In this document: in pieces, positions 24,522-33,341 of the stretch | How the letters are laid out: every line of letters begins with the position of its first letter | How positions within the stretch are numbered: position 1 is the first letter of the stretch | DNA from: Streptomyces sp. SCUT-3 | GTDB lineage: Bacteria; Actinomycetota; Actinomycetes; Streptomycetales; Streptomycetaceae | Reading direction: 5' to 3' | NCBI RefSeq assembly: GCF_014083985.1 | Contig: NZ_CP046907.1 | Location: forward strand, 5,900,501 to 5,964,500 | DNA: 64,000 nt | The notes under the pieces: generated by a model | The model's input: the letters and a program-made list of their open reading frames with translations, nothing else | Databases searched by the model: none | Told to the model about the DNA's origin: nothing | Made by a program: the position numbers and the translations under genes

Positions 24522-25568
24522 TCAGTACGTCACGGTGATCCGGCGGGCCGGGCCGTCCACCCGCACCTCGCCGCCGTACGGGATCACCAGCTGCGGATCG
24601 GTGTGCCCGAGGTCCACGTCGAAGACGGCCGTGGTGTCCGGGGCGTAGGCCGCCAGGGCACGCAGCACCGCCTCGCGCTGCCCGTCGGCGTAGCGCCGCT
24701 TCGCCCCGGCGTCGTTGGGCTGCTCGAAGGACCACGCCTTGGGGCGGCCCATCAGCAGCGCGGGGAAACGGGAGAGCAGGCCGCGCTCGCCCATGCATCG
24801 CAGGACGCGGAACACCTCCTCGGCGCGGGGCAGCTCCTCGGAGGTCTCCAGGAACAGGACACCGCCCTCGTACGCGGCGGGGTCGCGTTCGATCTCGCGG
24901 TCGGCCATCAGCAGCCAGGACAGGATCTCGAGGTTGCCGCCCCAGGCGCGGCCCTCGACGACCCGCTCCGGCCCGTGCCAGGTCCAGCCCTCGGCGGGCT
25001 GCGAGTCCGGTTCGGCGTCGAAGGTGGCCGGGTCGGCCCAGTCGCGGTCGGTGTCGCGGTAGCGCGCGGCGGGGCGCAGCTCGTACGGGCCCGGGGTGAA
25101 CAGCGCCGCGCGCAGCGAGTCCGCGGTCATCGGGTGGAGCGAGTGCGGGCGGCCGAGCTCGGTCATCACGCAGGCGCCGTGGTAGCCGACGATCCCCAGA
25201 TTGCGCAGGAGGAGCAGCAGGTTGGTGTTGTCGCTGTAGCCGAAGAACGGCTTGGGGTTGGCGCGGATCAGCTCCCGGTCCAGCAGCGGCAGCACGGTGA
25301 TCTGGTCGTCGCCGCCGACGGTGGCGATCACCGCCTTGACCGTGGGGTCGGCGAACGCGGCGTGCAGGTCGTCGGCTCGCTCCTGCGGCGTGGAGCCCGC
25401 CCTGCGCGTCGCCGGGTACTCCACCGGCTCCAGGCCGAACTCCTCGCGCAGCCGCACGAGCCCCAGCTCGTACGGGCGCGGGAGGACCCCGGCGAGCCCC
25501 GAGGAGGGGGAGACGACCGCCACGCGGTCGCCGGGCACGGGCTTGGACGGGTACACGGGCGGCCTCAT
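24522..25568 (-). CDS. S66-family LD-carboxypeptidase/MccF-like peptidase
   Basis: A 348-residue serine peptidase of the S66 family. The Ser-Glu-His triad can be assigned: Ser in FFGYSDNTN (near residue 111), Glu in WGGNLEILSW (near 213) and His in DVDLGHTDPQLVIPYG (near 325). S66 members cut LD-bonds in murein peptides or, as in MccF, inactivate microcin C-like compounds by removing an acyl-adenylate. The length and the PKPFFGYSDNTNLLL segment are closer to MccF-like members. It converges on the ABC operon and appears to be a single gene. Confidence 0.88.
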   Translation of the reverse strand: MRPPVYPSKPVPGDRVAVVSPSSGLAGVLPRPYELGLVRLREEFGLEPVEYPATRRAGSTPQERADDLHAAFADPTVKAVIATVGGDDQITVLPLLDRELIRANPKPFFGYSDNTNLLLLLRNLGIVGYHGACVMTELGRPHSLHPMTADSLRAALFTPGPYELRPAARYRDTDRDWADPATFDAEPDSQPAEGWTWHGPERVVEGRAWGGNLEILSWLLMADREIERDPAAYEGGVLFLETSEELPRAEEVFRVLRCMGERGLLSRFPALLMGRPKAWSFEQPNDAGAKRRYADGQREAVLRALAAYAPDTTAVFDVDLGHTDPQLVIPYGGEVRVDGPARRITVTY

Positions 25569-25775
25569 GGGGGCGAGGGTAGGGGGCGCGGCCGGTCCCG
25601 GGCATCCCGGTTTCCGCCGGGGCGCCCCCGCGGTGCCGCCGGCCGGCCGCGTGCACCGGCCCGGTCCCGGAGGACCGCCCGGCCGCGATGTCGTGGGTGT
25701 GCGCGACCTGTGCCGGCCTCGTCGTCCGTGGTGGGCGTGCGCGTCGGCCCGCCCGGCCGGACCGGATGTGGCCGG

Positions 25776-26567
25776 TCAGCGTCTGACGATCCGGTCGAGG
25801 ACGGTGGCGACGGCGGACTTGACCGCGTCGCGGTGGTGGAGGGGCTGTGCGGGCAGTTCGCTGGTGGGGCGCACGCCGCGGTCGGCGAGGATGTAGAGCA
25901 GGCGCAGGGTGCGCAGGCAGTTGCTGATGTGGGCGGGCACCGGGACGCTGATGCGGTCGGCCCCGAAGCGGTCGGCGATCGGGTCCAGCCAGCCGACGGC
26001 GTCGCGTTCGCTCAGGTCGGTGCGGGTGAGAACACGGGCAATCGCCCGGGCCAGGCGGTCGTCCTCCAGCTGGTCGTAGACGTGGTCGGTGGGCGCCGTC
26101 AGCCGCGCGGCGGCGAGGTCCAGCATCCGCACCGGTGCCACCTCGGGGTGGTGGCCGAAGCCGGCGAGCAGGTCCGCGCCGTGGGCCACCGCGTGCAGCC
26201 AGCCGAGCTTCTCGTCGTGGCCGCGCAGATCCCGCTCGGCCGGGTACCAGCGCTCGAACGCGTCCACCCAGCCGGCCTTGAAGTCCCCCGCGGTCACCAG
26301 CATGTTGAGCACGAGTGGGGCGAAAGTACGGGCCTCGACCCGCGGGTCGGTGAACCGGAGGGCCATCTCGTCGCCCAGCTCCAGCCGCCGGGACTTCCCG
26401 ATCACGCCTCGGGCGATCCAGGTCGCGAGGACGGTGTGGGGCGCGCCGTCCCGGACCAGCGGATCGGGATCCGCCAGCGCGCGGGACAGCTCGCGGACGA
26501 GGTCGTCCATGGGCCGGTCTGCGGGCACGGCGCAGTCGGCGGCCTCGATGCTCTTCCAGTTGATCAT
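25776..26567 (-). CDS. DUF2785 domain protein
   Basis: A 263-residue soluble protein matching the DUF2785 pattern: LVRELSRALADPDPLVRDGA, APHTVLATWIARGVI, RTFAPLVLNMLVTAGDF, and WYPAERDLRGHDEKLGWLHA followed by VAHGADLLAGFGHHPE. The helical-repeat character and the conserved His residues are family features; no activity is known. It is monocistronic, with about 200 featureless bases towards the S66 gene. Confidence 0.8.
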   Translation of the reverse strand: MINWKSIEAADCAVPADRPMDDLVRELSRALADPDPLVRDGAPHTVLATWIARGVIGKSRRLELGDEMALRFTDPRVEARTFAPLVLNMLVTAGDFKAGWVDAFERWYPAERDLRGHDEKLGWLHAVAHGADLLAGFGHHPEVAPVRMLDLAAARLTAPTDHVYDQLEDDRLARAIARVLTRTDLSERDAVGWLDPIADRFGADRISVPVPAHISNCLRTLRLLYILADRGVRPTSELPAQPLHHRDAVKSAVATVLDRIVRR

Positions 26568-26982
26568 GACGGGCAGGATAGGTCCTTGCCGTTGCCGCGC
26601 ACCTGCGAATTATGTCCAGGCAACCACCTCAATCCGTCGGTTCCCCGACCGGACCCGACAGTTCTGGCGTTTGTATCATGCTGCCCGCCGGAGCCGGACA
26701 GCATGACGCGCGGCGGCTCGGTCCAGCGCGCCGCCGCCGCGGGTTCGTGACCGGCCGAAGCCGGACCGCTGGTCACGCGGTGGTCTGCTGGTGAGGACGC
26801 GTAGTCAACTGTCGCGTGTTCCCGGTGTTGGTGAGCCTGGCAGTGACTTTTCGTGATCTCGGGGCGTGTCGGCTCCATGTCCCGCTGGCCTCGTTAAGGA
26901 GCCGACTTCCAGGCCGATGCTGGCAGCCACCTGGGGGTAACACGGCAAAAACCTTGCGTCGGCCGTGCCTGGTCAGGGTTGA
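26568..26982. other. Region holding a recombinase 3'-end relic and the pentapeptide gene leader
   Basis: About 415 bases. Bases 26777-26900 are homologous to the 3' end of the recombinase pseudogene at 28310-29844. The remainder shows no coding frame. GC content drops toward the right, before the pentapeptide gene. Confidence 0.6.
26777..26900 (-). repeat. Direct repeat flanking the pentapeptide gene, left copy
   Basis: Read on the minus strand this encodes LLNEASGTWSRHAPRSRKVT, matching RLRNETGGTWSRYAPGDHG at the end of the recombinase-like pseudogene. Nucleotide similarity to 28283-28405 covers about 120 bases, including the sequence just after the recombinase stop (CAACTGTCGC, CTGGTG). 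Confidence 0.6.
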
Positions 26983-28146
26983 ATGATGACCATGGTCAGG
27001 GGGACATCCCGGGGAGGGACTCACAGCGCTCGACTTCGGCGCATTGGTTCCAGGCTCCAGTCAGGCACTCGCGTGACCGACACGGCAGCCGTCGCGTCAG
27101 ATGAGGCAACGGCGGTCGGGCCACCAGGTCAGGGCGTCGACTGGGTGCGACGGGTCGAATTAGCGGGCGTGCTGGTGGCAATGATCGTGGGCATCGTGTC
27201 CATCTGGCATACCGAGAGATCGGTAAATCAGGTGCAGGAGGAGTTGAGTATCAGCCGGGAGGAGTTGCGCGCTACTCGGGAAGGGCAGATCACTGACCGC
27301 TACACGGCCGCAGTAGAGAATCTCGGTGATGATTCCCTTGATGTACGACTTGGTGGTATCTACGCGTTGAAGCGCATCATGCAGGACTCGCCACGGGATC
27401 AGGGCACCGTGGTAGATGTGTTGGCCGCGTATGTCCGCGCGCATGCGGTGCCGCCGAAGTCTGGGCAGAAGAGCCCTGAGTATCTGGACCGAGACGTGGC
27501 TGCTGCTGTCACAGTACTTGCGACGAGAGACCAGAGCCACGACCCACAGTCCCAGCTATACGATGGACTGTACCTCATCGACTTGAGTGGAACATGGCTG
27601 AAGGGCCTTGTCCTGCGCAAGGCCGACCTGCGTGGCGTGTACCTGAGGAATTCGAACCTCAGCGGCTCAGAACTACATGACGTCGACCTGGGCGGAGCTA
27701 CCCTCATCGGGTCAAACATGCGCAATGTGAACTTCTTTAAAGTAAATCTGGAAGATGCGGTGATGGACGGCGCCGACCTTCAGAACGCCAAATTGACTGC
27801 GAATCTGCAAGCAGCGGCACTGCGAGGTGCGAATCTCCGCCATGCCTACCTAGAATCGGCCATGCTACAAGGTGCAAACCTGGACAGGGCCGACCTGCGC
27901 GACACGCGAATGTGCACGACAACGTGCACATTCGAGGAACACTCCATTCAGGATGCCTGGCTGGTTGGGGCCGACCTCCGAGGGTCGAACATCAACGCAA
28001 AGAAACTTCTCAACGCAGCTTTCAACCACACGACTCGGCTGCCGGATTCGCTGGCGAACCACCCGAAAATCAAGCAGAGATTGGCCCAGTTGCACGGGCG
28101 ACTACCCGAGTGGAACAAGTCGGAGTGGGACGACTCGCCGGGCTGA
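26983..28146 (+). CDS. Membrane-anchored pentapeptide-repeat protein
   Basis: A 387-residue protein. One membrane segment lies near residues 58-75 (VELAGVLVAMIVGIVSIW). A coiled region follows (VQEELSISREELRATREGQI), then the conserved RYTAAVENLGDDSLDVRLGG with YALKRIMQDSPRDQGTV, and a right-handed beta-helix of A(D/N)LxG pentapeptides from about 195 to 310 (KADLRGVYLRNSNLSGSEL, GADLQNAKL, RGANLRHAYLESAMLQGANL). The architecture recurs in actinomycetes and has no proven role; it may be a membrane sensor or scaffold. Codon use is visibly poorer in GC than its neighbours, a sign of transfer. Starts at 26983, 26986 or GTG 27073 are all possible. It lies between two direct repeats. Confidence 0.8.
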   Translation: MMTMVRGTSRGGTHSARLRRIGSRLQSGTRVTDTAAVASDEATAVGPPGQGVDWVRRVELAGVLVAMIVGIVSIWHTERSVNQVQEELSISREELRATREGQITDRYTAAVENLGDDSLDVRLGGIYALKRIMQDSPRDQGTVVDVLAAYVRAHAVPPKSGQKSPEYLDRDVAAAVTVLATRDQSHDPQSQLYDGLYLIDLSGTWLKGLVLRKADLRGVYLRNSNLSGSELHDVDLGGATLIGSNMRNVNFFKVNLEDAVMDGADLQNAKLTANLQAAALRGANLRHAYLESAMLQGANLDRADLRDTRMCTTTCTFEEHSIQDAWLVGADLRGSNINAKKLLNAAFNHTTRLPDSLANHPKIKQRLAQLHGRLPEWNKSEWDDSPG

Positions 28147-28282
28147 CAGCGTTCGATGCAAGGCAGCCCGCGCCCTGGCCCGCCGCATGCGCAGATTCCG
28201 ACTCCACTTCAAGGTCGAGTGCACCCTCGGTGGCAGCACCGCCATGCCCATGAAAATCGTGTCACCCGCTGCGAACAGGACT

Positions 28283-28405
28283 CGGCGGCTTACTGGTGGG
28301 CTCGCGGATTCAACTGTCGCCGGTTCCCCAGGGAGTCCAGCCCGTTGGTGACCTTCCGTGATCTCCGGGGGCGTATCGGCTCCATGTGCCGCCGGTCTCG
28401 TTGCG
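28283..28405 (-). repeat. Direct repeat flanking the pentapeptide gene, right copy
   Basis: This is the real 3' end of the recombinase-like pseudogene plus about 27 bases beyond its stop, and it matches 26777-26900 in the same orientation. The pentapeptide gene is therefore bracketed by two recombinase 3' ends. Confidence 0.6.
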
Positions 28406-29844
28406 GAGTCGGGTGGTGGCCTTGTGGTGGTAGCCGAGCGCGTTCGCGACCACGGGGGCGGGCATGTCGAGGAGCGGATGGCGGCGCCGCGGGCAGCTGA
28501 GGCCGGGACCCCGATCTCGTTCAGCAGAGCGGACAGGTGATCGGGGCGGGTTGGCTGGTCGGCCCTGCGGCCGGGGAAGAGCAGGCGGGACGCCGGGTTG
28601 GTCGCGGTGTTCATGTTGCCGCGGTTCGCGATGTGCTTCAGCAGCAGGTCAGCGACCGGCTCGGGGCTCGGTGCGGGTGACTCCCCGAGCCGTAGCAGCA
28701 CCGTGTCGCCGTCGCGGATGATGTCGTCGAGGGTGAGTCGGACGATGCGGCTCACGGGCTGCGCGTAGAGGAACACAATGATTCCGGCGACCCGGAGCCG
28801 CGTCGGTGTCTCCGTGTCGGTCAGCAGTCGGCCGAGGACTTCGAGGCGCTCCTCGTCGCTCATTGCGGCCCGCCAGGAGACCTTCATGGCCAGGATGGAG
28901 AGGAAGCCTGGGCAGTGGCGGGTCTGCGTGGCCCAGTTGAGGAAGGCTCGCAAGCAGGTGCGGCCGTGTTCGGTGTTCTCGGCCCACCACGCGTCGATGT
29001 CGAGCTGGCCGCAGGATGCGAGGGTGGTGTTCCGCTCGCCGAGCCAGTGCAGGAATGCGGTCGCGTACTTGATCTGTTCGGCGGCGAACCGTCGGATGCT
29101 CGTTGTGATGTGGCTCCGTTCGGCGCGAGCCCTCAGCCGAGGGAGAACGCGCCAGGTTGCGTAGAGCTTGATCGTTTTGGCGTGCTCGGGGTCGGCGATG
29201 CCAGCCGGATGCCCGGGAAGCCAGCGCTGAAAGGAGCAGAGGTACTTGTCGGCCGCGGTAAGGACTCCGCACGCCATCAGGAGTTCTTCCAGGTGGGCGG
29301 CGGCCCGCCAGGGCTGGAGCTCGTGAAGGGCGTCGTGGGTCAGGGGGATTTCGCCGAGGCCGAGCCGATGCAGGAGTTGTGAGGCGTTTCCAGGCTGGCT
29401 GCGGCGCACCTCCAGCCAGGCCAGCCCGCTCCTGGGCTTGTCCATTGCCACCAGCAGGTCGAACAGCGGGACCAGCGCGGGACGGATGCGGCCGGTGCCG
29501 TCGTCCAGGAGCGCGGTGAGGCGGTCGGTGAGCGTGCAACGTTCGCAGAGCCGTCCGCGCAGGAGCTTGCCCTCGAAGCCGCAGCGTGAGCAGCCGAAGG
29601 TCTGGGAGAAGCCGGCGCAGGTGGTGCAGATCGCTGCCCCATCACCGGGGCGGAGCCCGGGAAGGGCTCGGGCCTGGCCGCATCGTGGGCAAGTACCGCG
29701 TGTCCGGACGGCGTGGTCCGAGCAGGTTCGGCAGACGTATCCGTCCGGCCAGGTGCCGGCTTTGTGCCTGCGGCGGCCGCAGCGGCAGCACTCGGCCATG
29801 TACCAACGTTCGTACTGTTTGTCGGTGGCGTAGGTGCGGGTCAT
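28310..29844 (-). pseudogene. Zinc-ribbon/tyrosine-recombinase-like protein, frameshifted at the 3' end
   Basis: The N-terminal third has several CxxC zinc-ribbon knuckles (CCRCGRRRH, CRTC, CPRCGQ, CTTC, CSRCG, CERC). The C-terminal half resembles a degenerate tyrosine recombinase (YAQPVSRIVRLTLDDII). After GVPASAARGAAIR the frame shifts by one base near 28470-28480. In the corrected frame the expected end appears: LLDMPAPVVANALGYHHKAT, then TRLRNETGGTWSRYAPGDHG, and a stop at 28310. It is the last of three genes joined by ATGA overlaps and resembles the third member of actinobacterial recombinase trios. The native role in integration is inferred. Confidence 0.7.
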
Positions 29845-30176
29845 GCGTCGGGCAGGATGCGAGCGGCGCGGGGCCGCAGCTTCGCGACGTTCGCGGGCGG
29901 GGCGGGCAGGTCGCCGGTGGCGGTCTTGCGGACTCCGGCGTTCTCGGCGGTGGTGACCACCAGGTCAGCCGGGGTGCAGGAGAGGATGTCGCAGAGCGCG
30001 GCCATGACCTGCAACGACAGACGTTCCGGGGTGCCGGAGACCAGGCGGTGGACCTGGGAGGCGGACAGGTCGATGCCGCGCTCGCGCAGCAGTGGCACCA
30101 GCTCGGTCGTGGTGAAGATCTGGTGCTGGGCCATGACCTCGCGCAGCCGCCAGGTGTAGCCGACCTTGCGTTTCAT
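29841..30176 (-). CDS. XRE-family protein of the recombinase trio
   Basis: A 111-residue helix-turn-helix protein of Cro/C1 type (WRLREVMAQHQIFTTTELVP, LLRERGIDLSASQVHRLVSG, ERLSLQVMAALCDILSCTPA, DLV) with a Pro/Ala-rich tail. It overlaps its two neighbours by four bases on each side, so it is co-translated with the recombinases and may control them or act as directionality factor. It is the only member of the trio without visible damage. Confidence 0.8.
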   Translation of the reverse strand: MKRKVGYTWRLREVMAQHQIFTTTELVPLLRERGIDLSASQVHRLVSGTPERLSLQVMAALCDILSCTPADLVVTTAENAGVRKTATGDLPAPPANVAKLRPRAARILPDA

Positions 30177-31300
30177 GCGTGCTTCCCGGGCTGGGTCTCA
30201 AGGGCCGCGGCGATGGTGGAGTCCAGGTGCCGCCGCAGGGTGCGGGTGCGGAAGCCCGAGGACACGCAGGTGTAGAGCGAGGTGGTGCCGGCGTGCTCAT
30301 GACCGACCTGCTCCTGGACGAAGCGCGGGTCCCAGCCGTCCTCGAGCAGGTGGGTGACGTAGGACCTGCGGAGAAAGTGGAAGTCGAGTCCGTCGTCCAG
30401 GCCGAGGGCCTTGCGGTAGGCGATGAAGCGGGAGTTGATCTGCTGGCATCCGAGCCGCAGGCCCCGTTCGGAAGGCCAGGCTGCCGGGTTGTTGTCGGTG
30501 CCGAACAGCGGGCGAACCTTGGTGAACCACTTGTTCAGGACGTCCGGGGTCCAGTCGAAGACGGTCAGCACCCCGCGGCGTTTGGGCGGGGATCCCTTCT
30601 TGGCCTTGCCGAATCGGACCTGGCCGCGGCCGTACTGGCCGAACTCGCCGCCGTGCGGGTTGCGGCCGAAGTCGGCGGCGTCGAGCATGCGCGTCTCGTT
30701 GCGTCGCAGACCGTAGGCGTAGGCGGTCTTGAACAGGGTCGCGTCGCGGAAGGCGGGGAGCCAGCCCTTGCGGCCGAAGGCTCGGATGCGGGCTACCTCA
30801 TCGTCGCAGTGTGCAAAGAAGGCGTGCAGCTCGGCCTTGGTGAATGCGCGCTTCTTCGCGTCCGCCTCGTTGTCCTGGACGTGCACCGCGGTGTTCCACT
30901 CGTGCACCACTTGGACCGGGTGGGTGCTGAACCGCTCCTCGCAGGTCGCCGTCCACTCGTAGAGCGGATCGGTGATGAAGTGGCAGAAAGCCCGCACGGC
31001 CTCGGAGCGCGAGCGGATCGTCGAGCGCTTCAGGTCCCGCAGGGAGCGATGGTCACCGAGCCACTCGTCGACCATCGCCGGCGTCCACAGTCACGGGTGG
31101 GCGTTCACGTAGGTCGCGAATGCCTTCACCGTGTTCTCCCGGCCCTCCACAGTTGTCCGGGCCAGATTTCGGGAGAGCTGCTGGTTAGCGAAGCCGGTCA
31201 GCATCGCCGCGAAGACCTGTTCCTCCGGCCGCAGCAGAGGCACCCTGTCGACCAGGTGCAGTCCCGCCGCCCCTGGCACCGGCCCGCTGAACCCCACCAT
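30173..31300 (-). pseudogene. Tyrosine recombinase/integrase with internal TGA
   Basis: The core-binding part (VPLLRPEEQVFAAMLTGFAN, QQLSRNLARTTVEGRENTVK) ends at a TGA at 31093-31091 after YVNAHP. The same frame then continues LWTPAMVDEWLGDHRSLRDL through the catalytic domain: Arg in AYGLRRNETRML, HFLRRSYVTHLL, GHEHAGTTSLYT (His and Tyr). Relatives have Trp where the TGA stands (HPWLWTPAM), so one G-to-A change explains it. ATG 31300 follows GAGGGTGGCGGA. Translation could restart at the GTG/ATG near 31075, giving a 300-residue protein with the whole catalytic domain but no arm-binding part. Confidence 0.8.
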
Positions 31301-31457
31301 TCCGCCACCCTCCGTCACTCGCATTAGGTGCGAGAAAACCGCATCCGATGCGAGAGGGCGGCAAATCCGCAGGCCAGCCATCCATACGAGTGACACAGCT
31401 GGCAACCACGATCCGAGCCCCGGTAGCGTCAGGTCCTGCTTCGAGCTCGTAACACGA

Positions 31458-31961
31458 TCATGAGTTGGCCTTCTTGAGGCGTCTCCAGCAGATGAGGCTG
31501 CAGGCGAGGGAGACGAAGGCGTCGTGGAGCTCGGTGCGGCGTTCCCAGCGGACGGCGAGGCGCTTGAACTGGTGGAGGAGGGCGAAGGTCTGCTCGACGA
31601 CGTAGCGGAGCTTGCCCAGGCCCTTGATGTTAGGCCTGCCCTTGCGGGAGATGACCGGCAGGATCCGGCGTTTGCGCAGTTCGCGGCGGTTGGGGTTGGA
31701 GTCGTAGCCCTTGTCTCCGAGGAGGGCCTCGGGGCGCCGGCGGGGTCGGCCCGGGCGGCCGGCGACGGGTGGGACTCCGTCGACCAGGGCGAGGGTCTGG
31801 GTGACGTCGTTGACGTTGGCCGCGGTGGTGATGACCTTGAGCGGGGTGCCGCGTCCGTCGCAGATCAGGTGGTGTTTGCTGCCCGTCTTCCGCCGGTCGA
31901 CCGGCGACGGACCGGTGTCGGCTCCCCCTTTTTGGCGCGGACGTGGGAACCGTCGACGCAT
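31458..31961 (-). CDS. IS5 transposase, C-terminal frame
   Basis: This frame carries the rest of the DDE domain: KGGADTGPSPVDRRKTGSKH (region after the first Asp), ICDGRGTPLKVITTAANVND, LLGDKGYDSNPNRRELRKRR (second Asp) and RYVVEQTFALLHQFKRLAVR (Glu). It has no good start of its own. A -1 slip at the AAAAAG of the upstream frame would give the uninterrupted family sequence HVRAKKGGADTGPSP. Confidence 0.85.
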   Translation of the reverse strand: MRRRFPRPRQKGGADTGPSPVDRRKTGSKHHLICDGRGTPLKVITTAANVNDVTQTLALVDGVPPVAGRPGRPRRRPEALLGDKGYDSNPNRRELRKRRILPVISRKGRPNIKGLGKLRYVVEQTFALLHQFKRLAVRWERRTELHDAFVSLACSLICWRRLKKANS

Positions 31962-32266
31962 GCTCTGGACCAGTCCAGCTCGCCGGCCGCGTGCAGCCTG
32001 GCGAGCAGGACGCGGTGCAGTTGGTCGAAGACTCCGGCCTGTTGCCAGCGCTCGAGGCGCCGCCAGCAGGTCTGACCAGAGCCGAACCCCAGCTCAAGGG
32101 GGAGCAGTTGCCAGGCGATGTCGTTGTACAGGACGTAGAGGATGCCCTGCAGGCACAACCGGTCCGACACGGGCCGTGGACCGGGAGCCTTCTCGGGCCA
32201 GGGTGGCAGGAGCGGCTCGATCAGCGCCCACAGGTCATCGTCCACGATCCACGGCCGGGTAGTCAC
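31865..32266 (-). CDS. IS5 transposase, N-terminal frame
   Basis: A 133-residue frame with the N-terminal domain (WIVDDDLWALIEPLLPPWPE, LCLQGILYVLYNDIAWQLLP, LGFGSGQTCWRRLERW) and the first catalytic Asp (RACVDGSHVRAKKG). After the GCC-AAA-AAG-GGG-GAG codons it leaves the family sequence and stops. The heptamer-like CAAAAAG is where ribosomes would slip by -1 into the second frame (plus-strand positions 31924-31935). Confidence 0.85.
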   Translation of the reverse strand: MTTRPWIVDDDLWALIEPLLPPWPEKAPGPRPVSDRLCLQGILYVLYNDIAWQLLPLELGFGSGQTCWRRLERWQQAGVFDQLHRVLLARLHAAGELDWSRACVDGSHVRAKKGEPTPVRRRSTGGRRAANTT

Positions 32267-32509
32267 ACCCTCTCGAACGGCCGAATCGTCACACCGGGCA
32301 CGGCCTACCAGGGCAGTTCAACAAGATCGTGTTACGAGCTCTTCAGGACCACAATCACCCTGGTTACGGCGATGAATTCGGCATCCTGCCAGGTCAAATC
32401 ACCGACCATCGCGAGTTCGCATCCGATGCAATTGGCGGGGCTCGGCACATCGGTACAGCGGTTGACGCCAAGCCGGTGATCATGGGCTTGGGGACCGCTG
32501 TTGACGGGC

Positions 32510-33053
32510 CTACCGCAGCTTGGTGTTCGGGCGGGGCTGGACTTGGAGGCAGTCGCGGAGGTCGATCTCCTCAGGAGTGAGCGGGGCCTCGGCCCGGCGG
32601 ATGTGGACGGGCTTGGGGCGCAGCGGCAGGCCGTCGTCCACCGTGGCGGCATCGGTATCGGCGAGGGCTCGGTAGAGCTGGGCAACCGAAGGGGACTTGC
32701 CCGCGTTCTTCCCGGTCTTGGCGGTGAGCTTCTTGGCGATCTCGGGGACGGGGACGCCCTTGTCCTTGAGCGCGACGGCGAAGGTCAGCATGTCATCGTC
32801 GATGACCTTCGGGCGTCCGCCGTGGTTGCCCTTCCTTGGAGGCGGCGATGACCTGGCCTTCAAAAGTCTTCTCCCGGATGTAGTTGCGCCCGATCTGCCC
32901 GGCGACGGCGAGCACAGCGAAAAAAACATGGCGCCCATGCCGTTGGGGTCGTAGATCCCGGTGAGGGGGGCCGGTGAGGAGTTCGAGCTGGATGCCGCCG
33001 GCCTGGAGCTCGGCGGACAGCGTCATCGGCTCGGCCGCGTTGCGCGCGAGGCG
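32510..33053 (-). pseudogene. Serine recombinase (Tn3-type resolvase/invertase), multiply frameshifted
   Basis: Fragments in successive frames assemble into the middle and C-terminal parts of a resolvase: RLARNAAEPMTLSAELQAGG, IQLELLTGP, FFAVLAVAGQIGRNYIREKT, FEGQVIAASK, GNHGGRPKVIDDDMLTFAVA and KDKGVPVPEIAKKL (helix-turn-helix). Frame changes fall at an extra C in LLTGP, at a T-run in ATGTTTTTTT, and at AAGGAAGGG. The N-terminal catalytic Ser region is missing. Together with the transposase fragment at 34322 it indicates an old Tn3-family insertion. Confidence 0.8.
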
Positions 33054-33341
33054 CTTATGAGAATGTCCGTGTGTGACGCCCGTGGCTCTGGGGTCGCCGG
33101 TGGCGCCGGATTTCGTTTCGATGTACTGCGGGCCCCGTTTGGGCAGGTTGGGATGTGGTGCGTGCGGCAGGCCAAATTCTGTTGTCGGTCATTCGATCAC
33201 GCTGTTACGCTCCGCTCGCGTCCTCGACTGCAAAAAGGAGGTGGGAACCGTGAGTCAGCTGACTCTCATGCGCTCCCACCCCGTTCCGAGGACGCCGAGG
33301 ATCTGAAGGGGAGCGCGTCGCTACCCGGAAGGACCTCTCAC
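33054..33341. other. Intergenic region, no gene recognised
   Basis: About 290 bases between the resolvase remnant and the GNAT gene. AAAAAGGAGGTGGGAACCGTGAG at 33233-33251 looks like a ribosome site with a GTG start, but the frame ends after about 20 residues (QLTLMRSHPVPRTPRI), so it is either a short leader peptide or chance. Confidence 0.4.

Larger units (their letters stand above)
31443..32341 (-). mobile_element. IS5-family insertion sequence, 899 bp, apparently complete
   Basis: Perfect 17-bp terminal inverted repeats GAGCTCGTAACACGATC (31443-31459 and inverted at 32325-32341) bound the element. TTC occurs directly outside both ends (31440-31442, 32342-32344), a probable 3-bp target duplication. 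The transposase is split into two overlapping frames of the minus strand linked by an A5G5 run. It inserted about 140 bases upstream of the recombinase pseudogene start. Confidence 0.9.

Noticed and set aside
28147-28282. Short plus-strand frame after the pentapeptide gene (RCKAARALARRMRRFRLHF)
   Set aside because: It looks faintly like a protein fragment, but there is no start and no recognised family.
32342-32509. Minus-strand frame reading CIGCELAMVGDLTWQD next to the IS5 element
   Set aside because: With the IS removed the frame would join the leader of the recombinase gene, but similarity to recombinases begins only after 31300, so it is probably upstream non-coding sequence.
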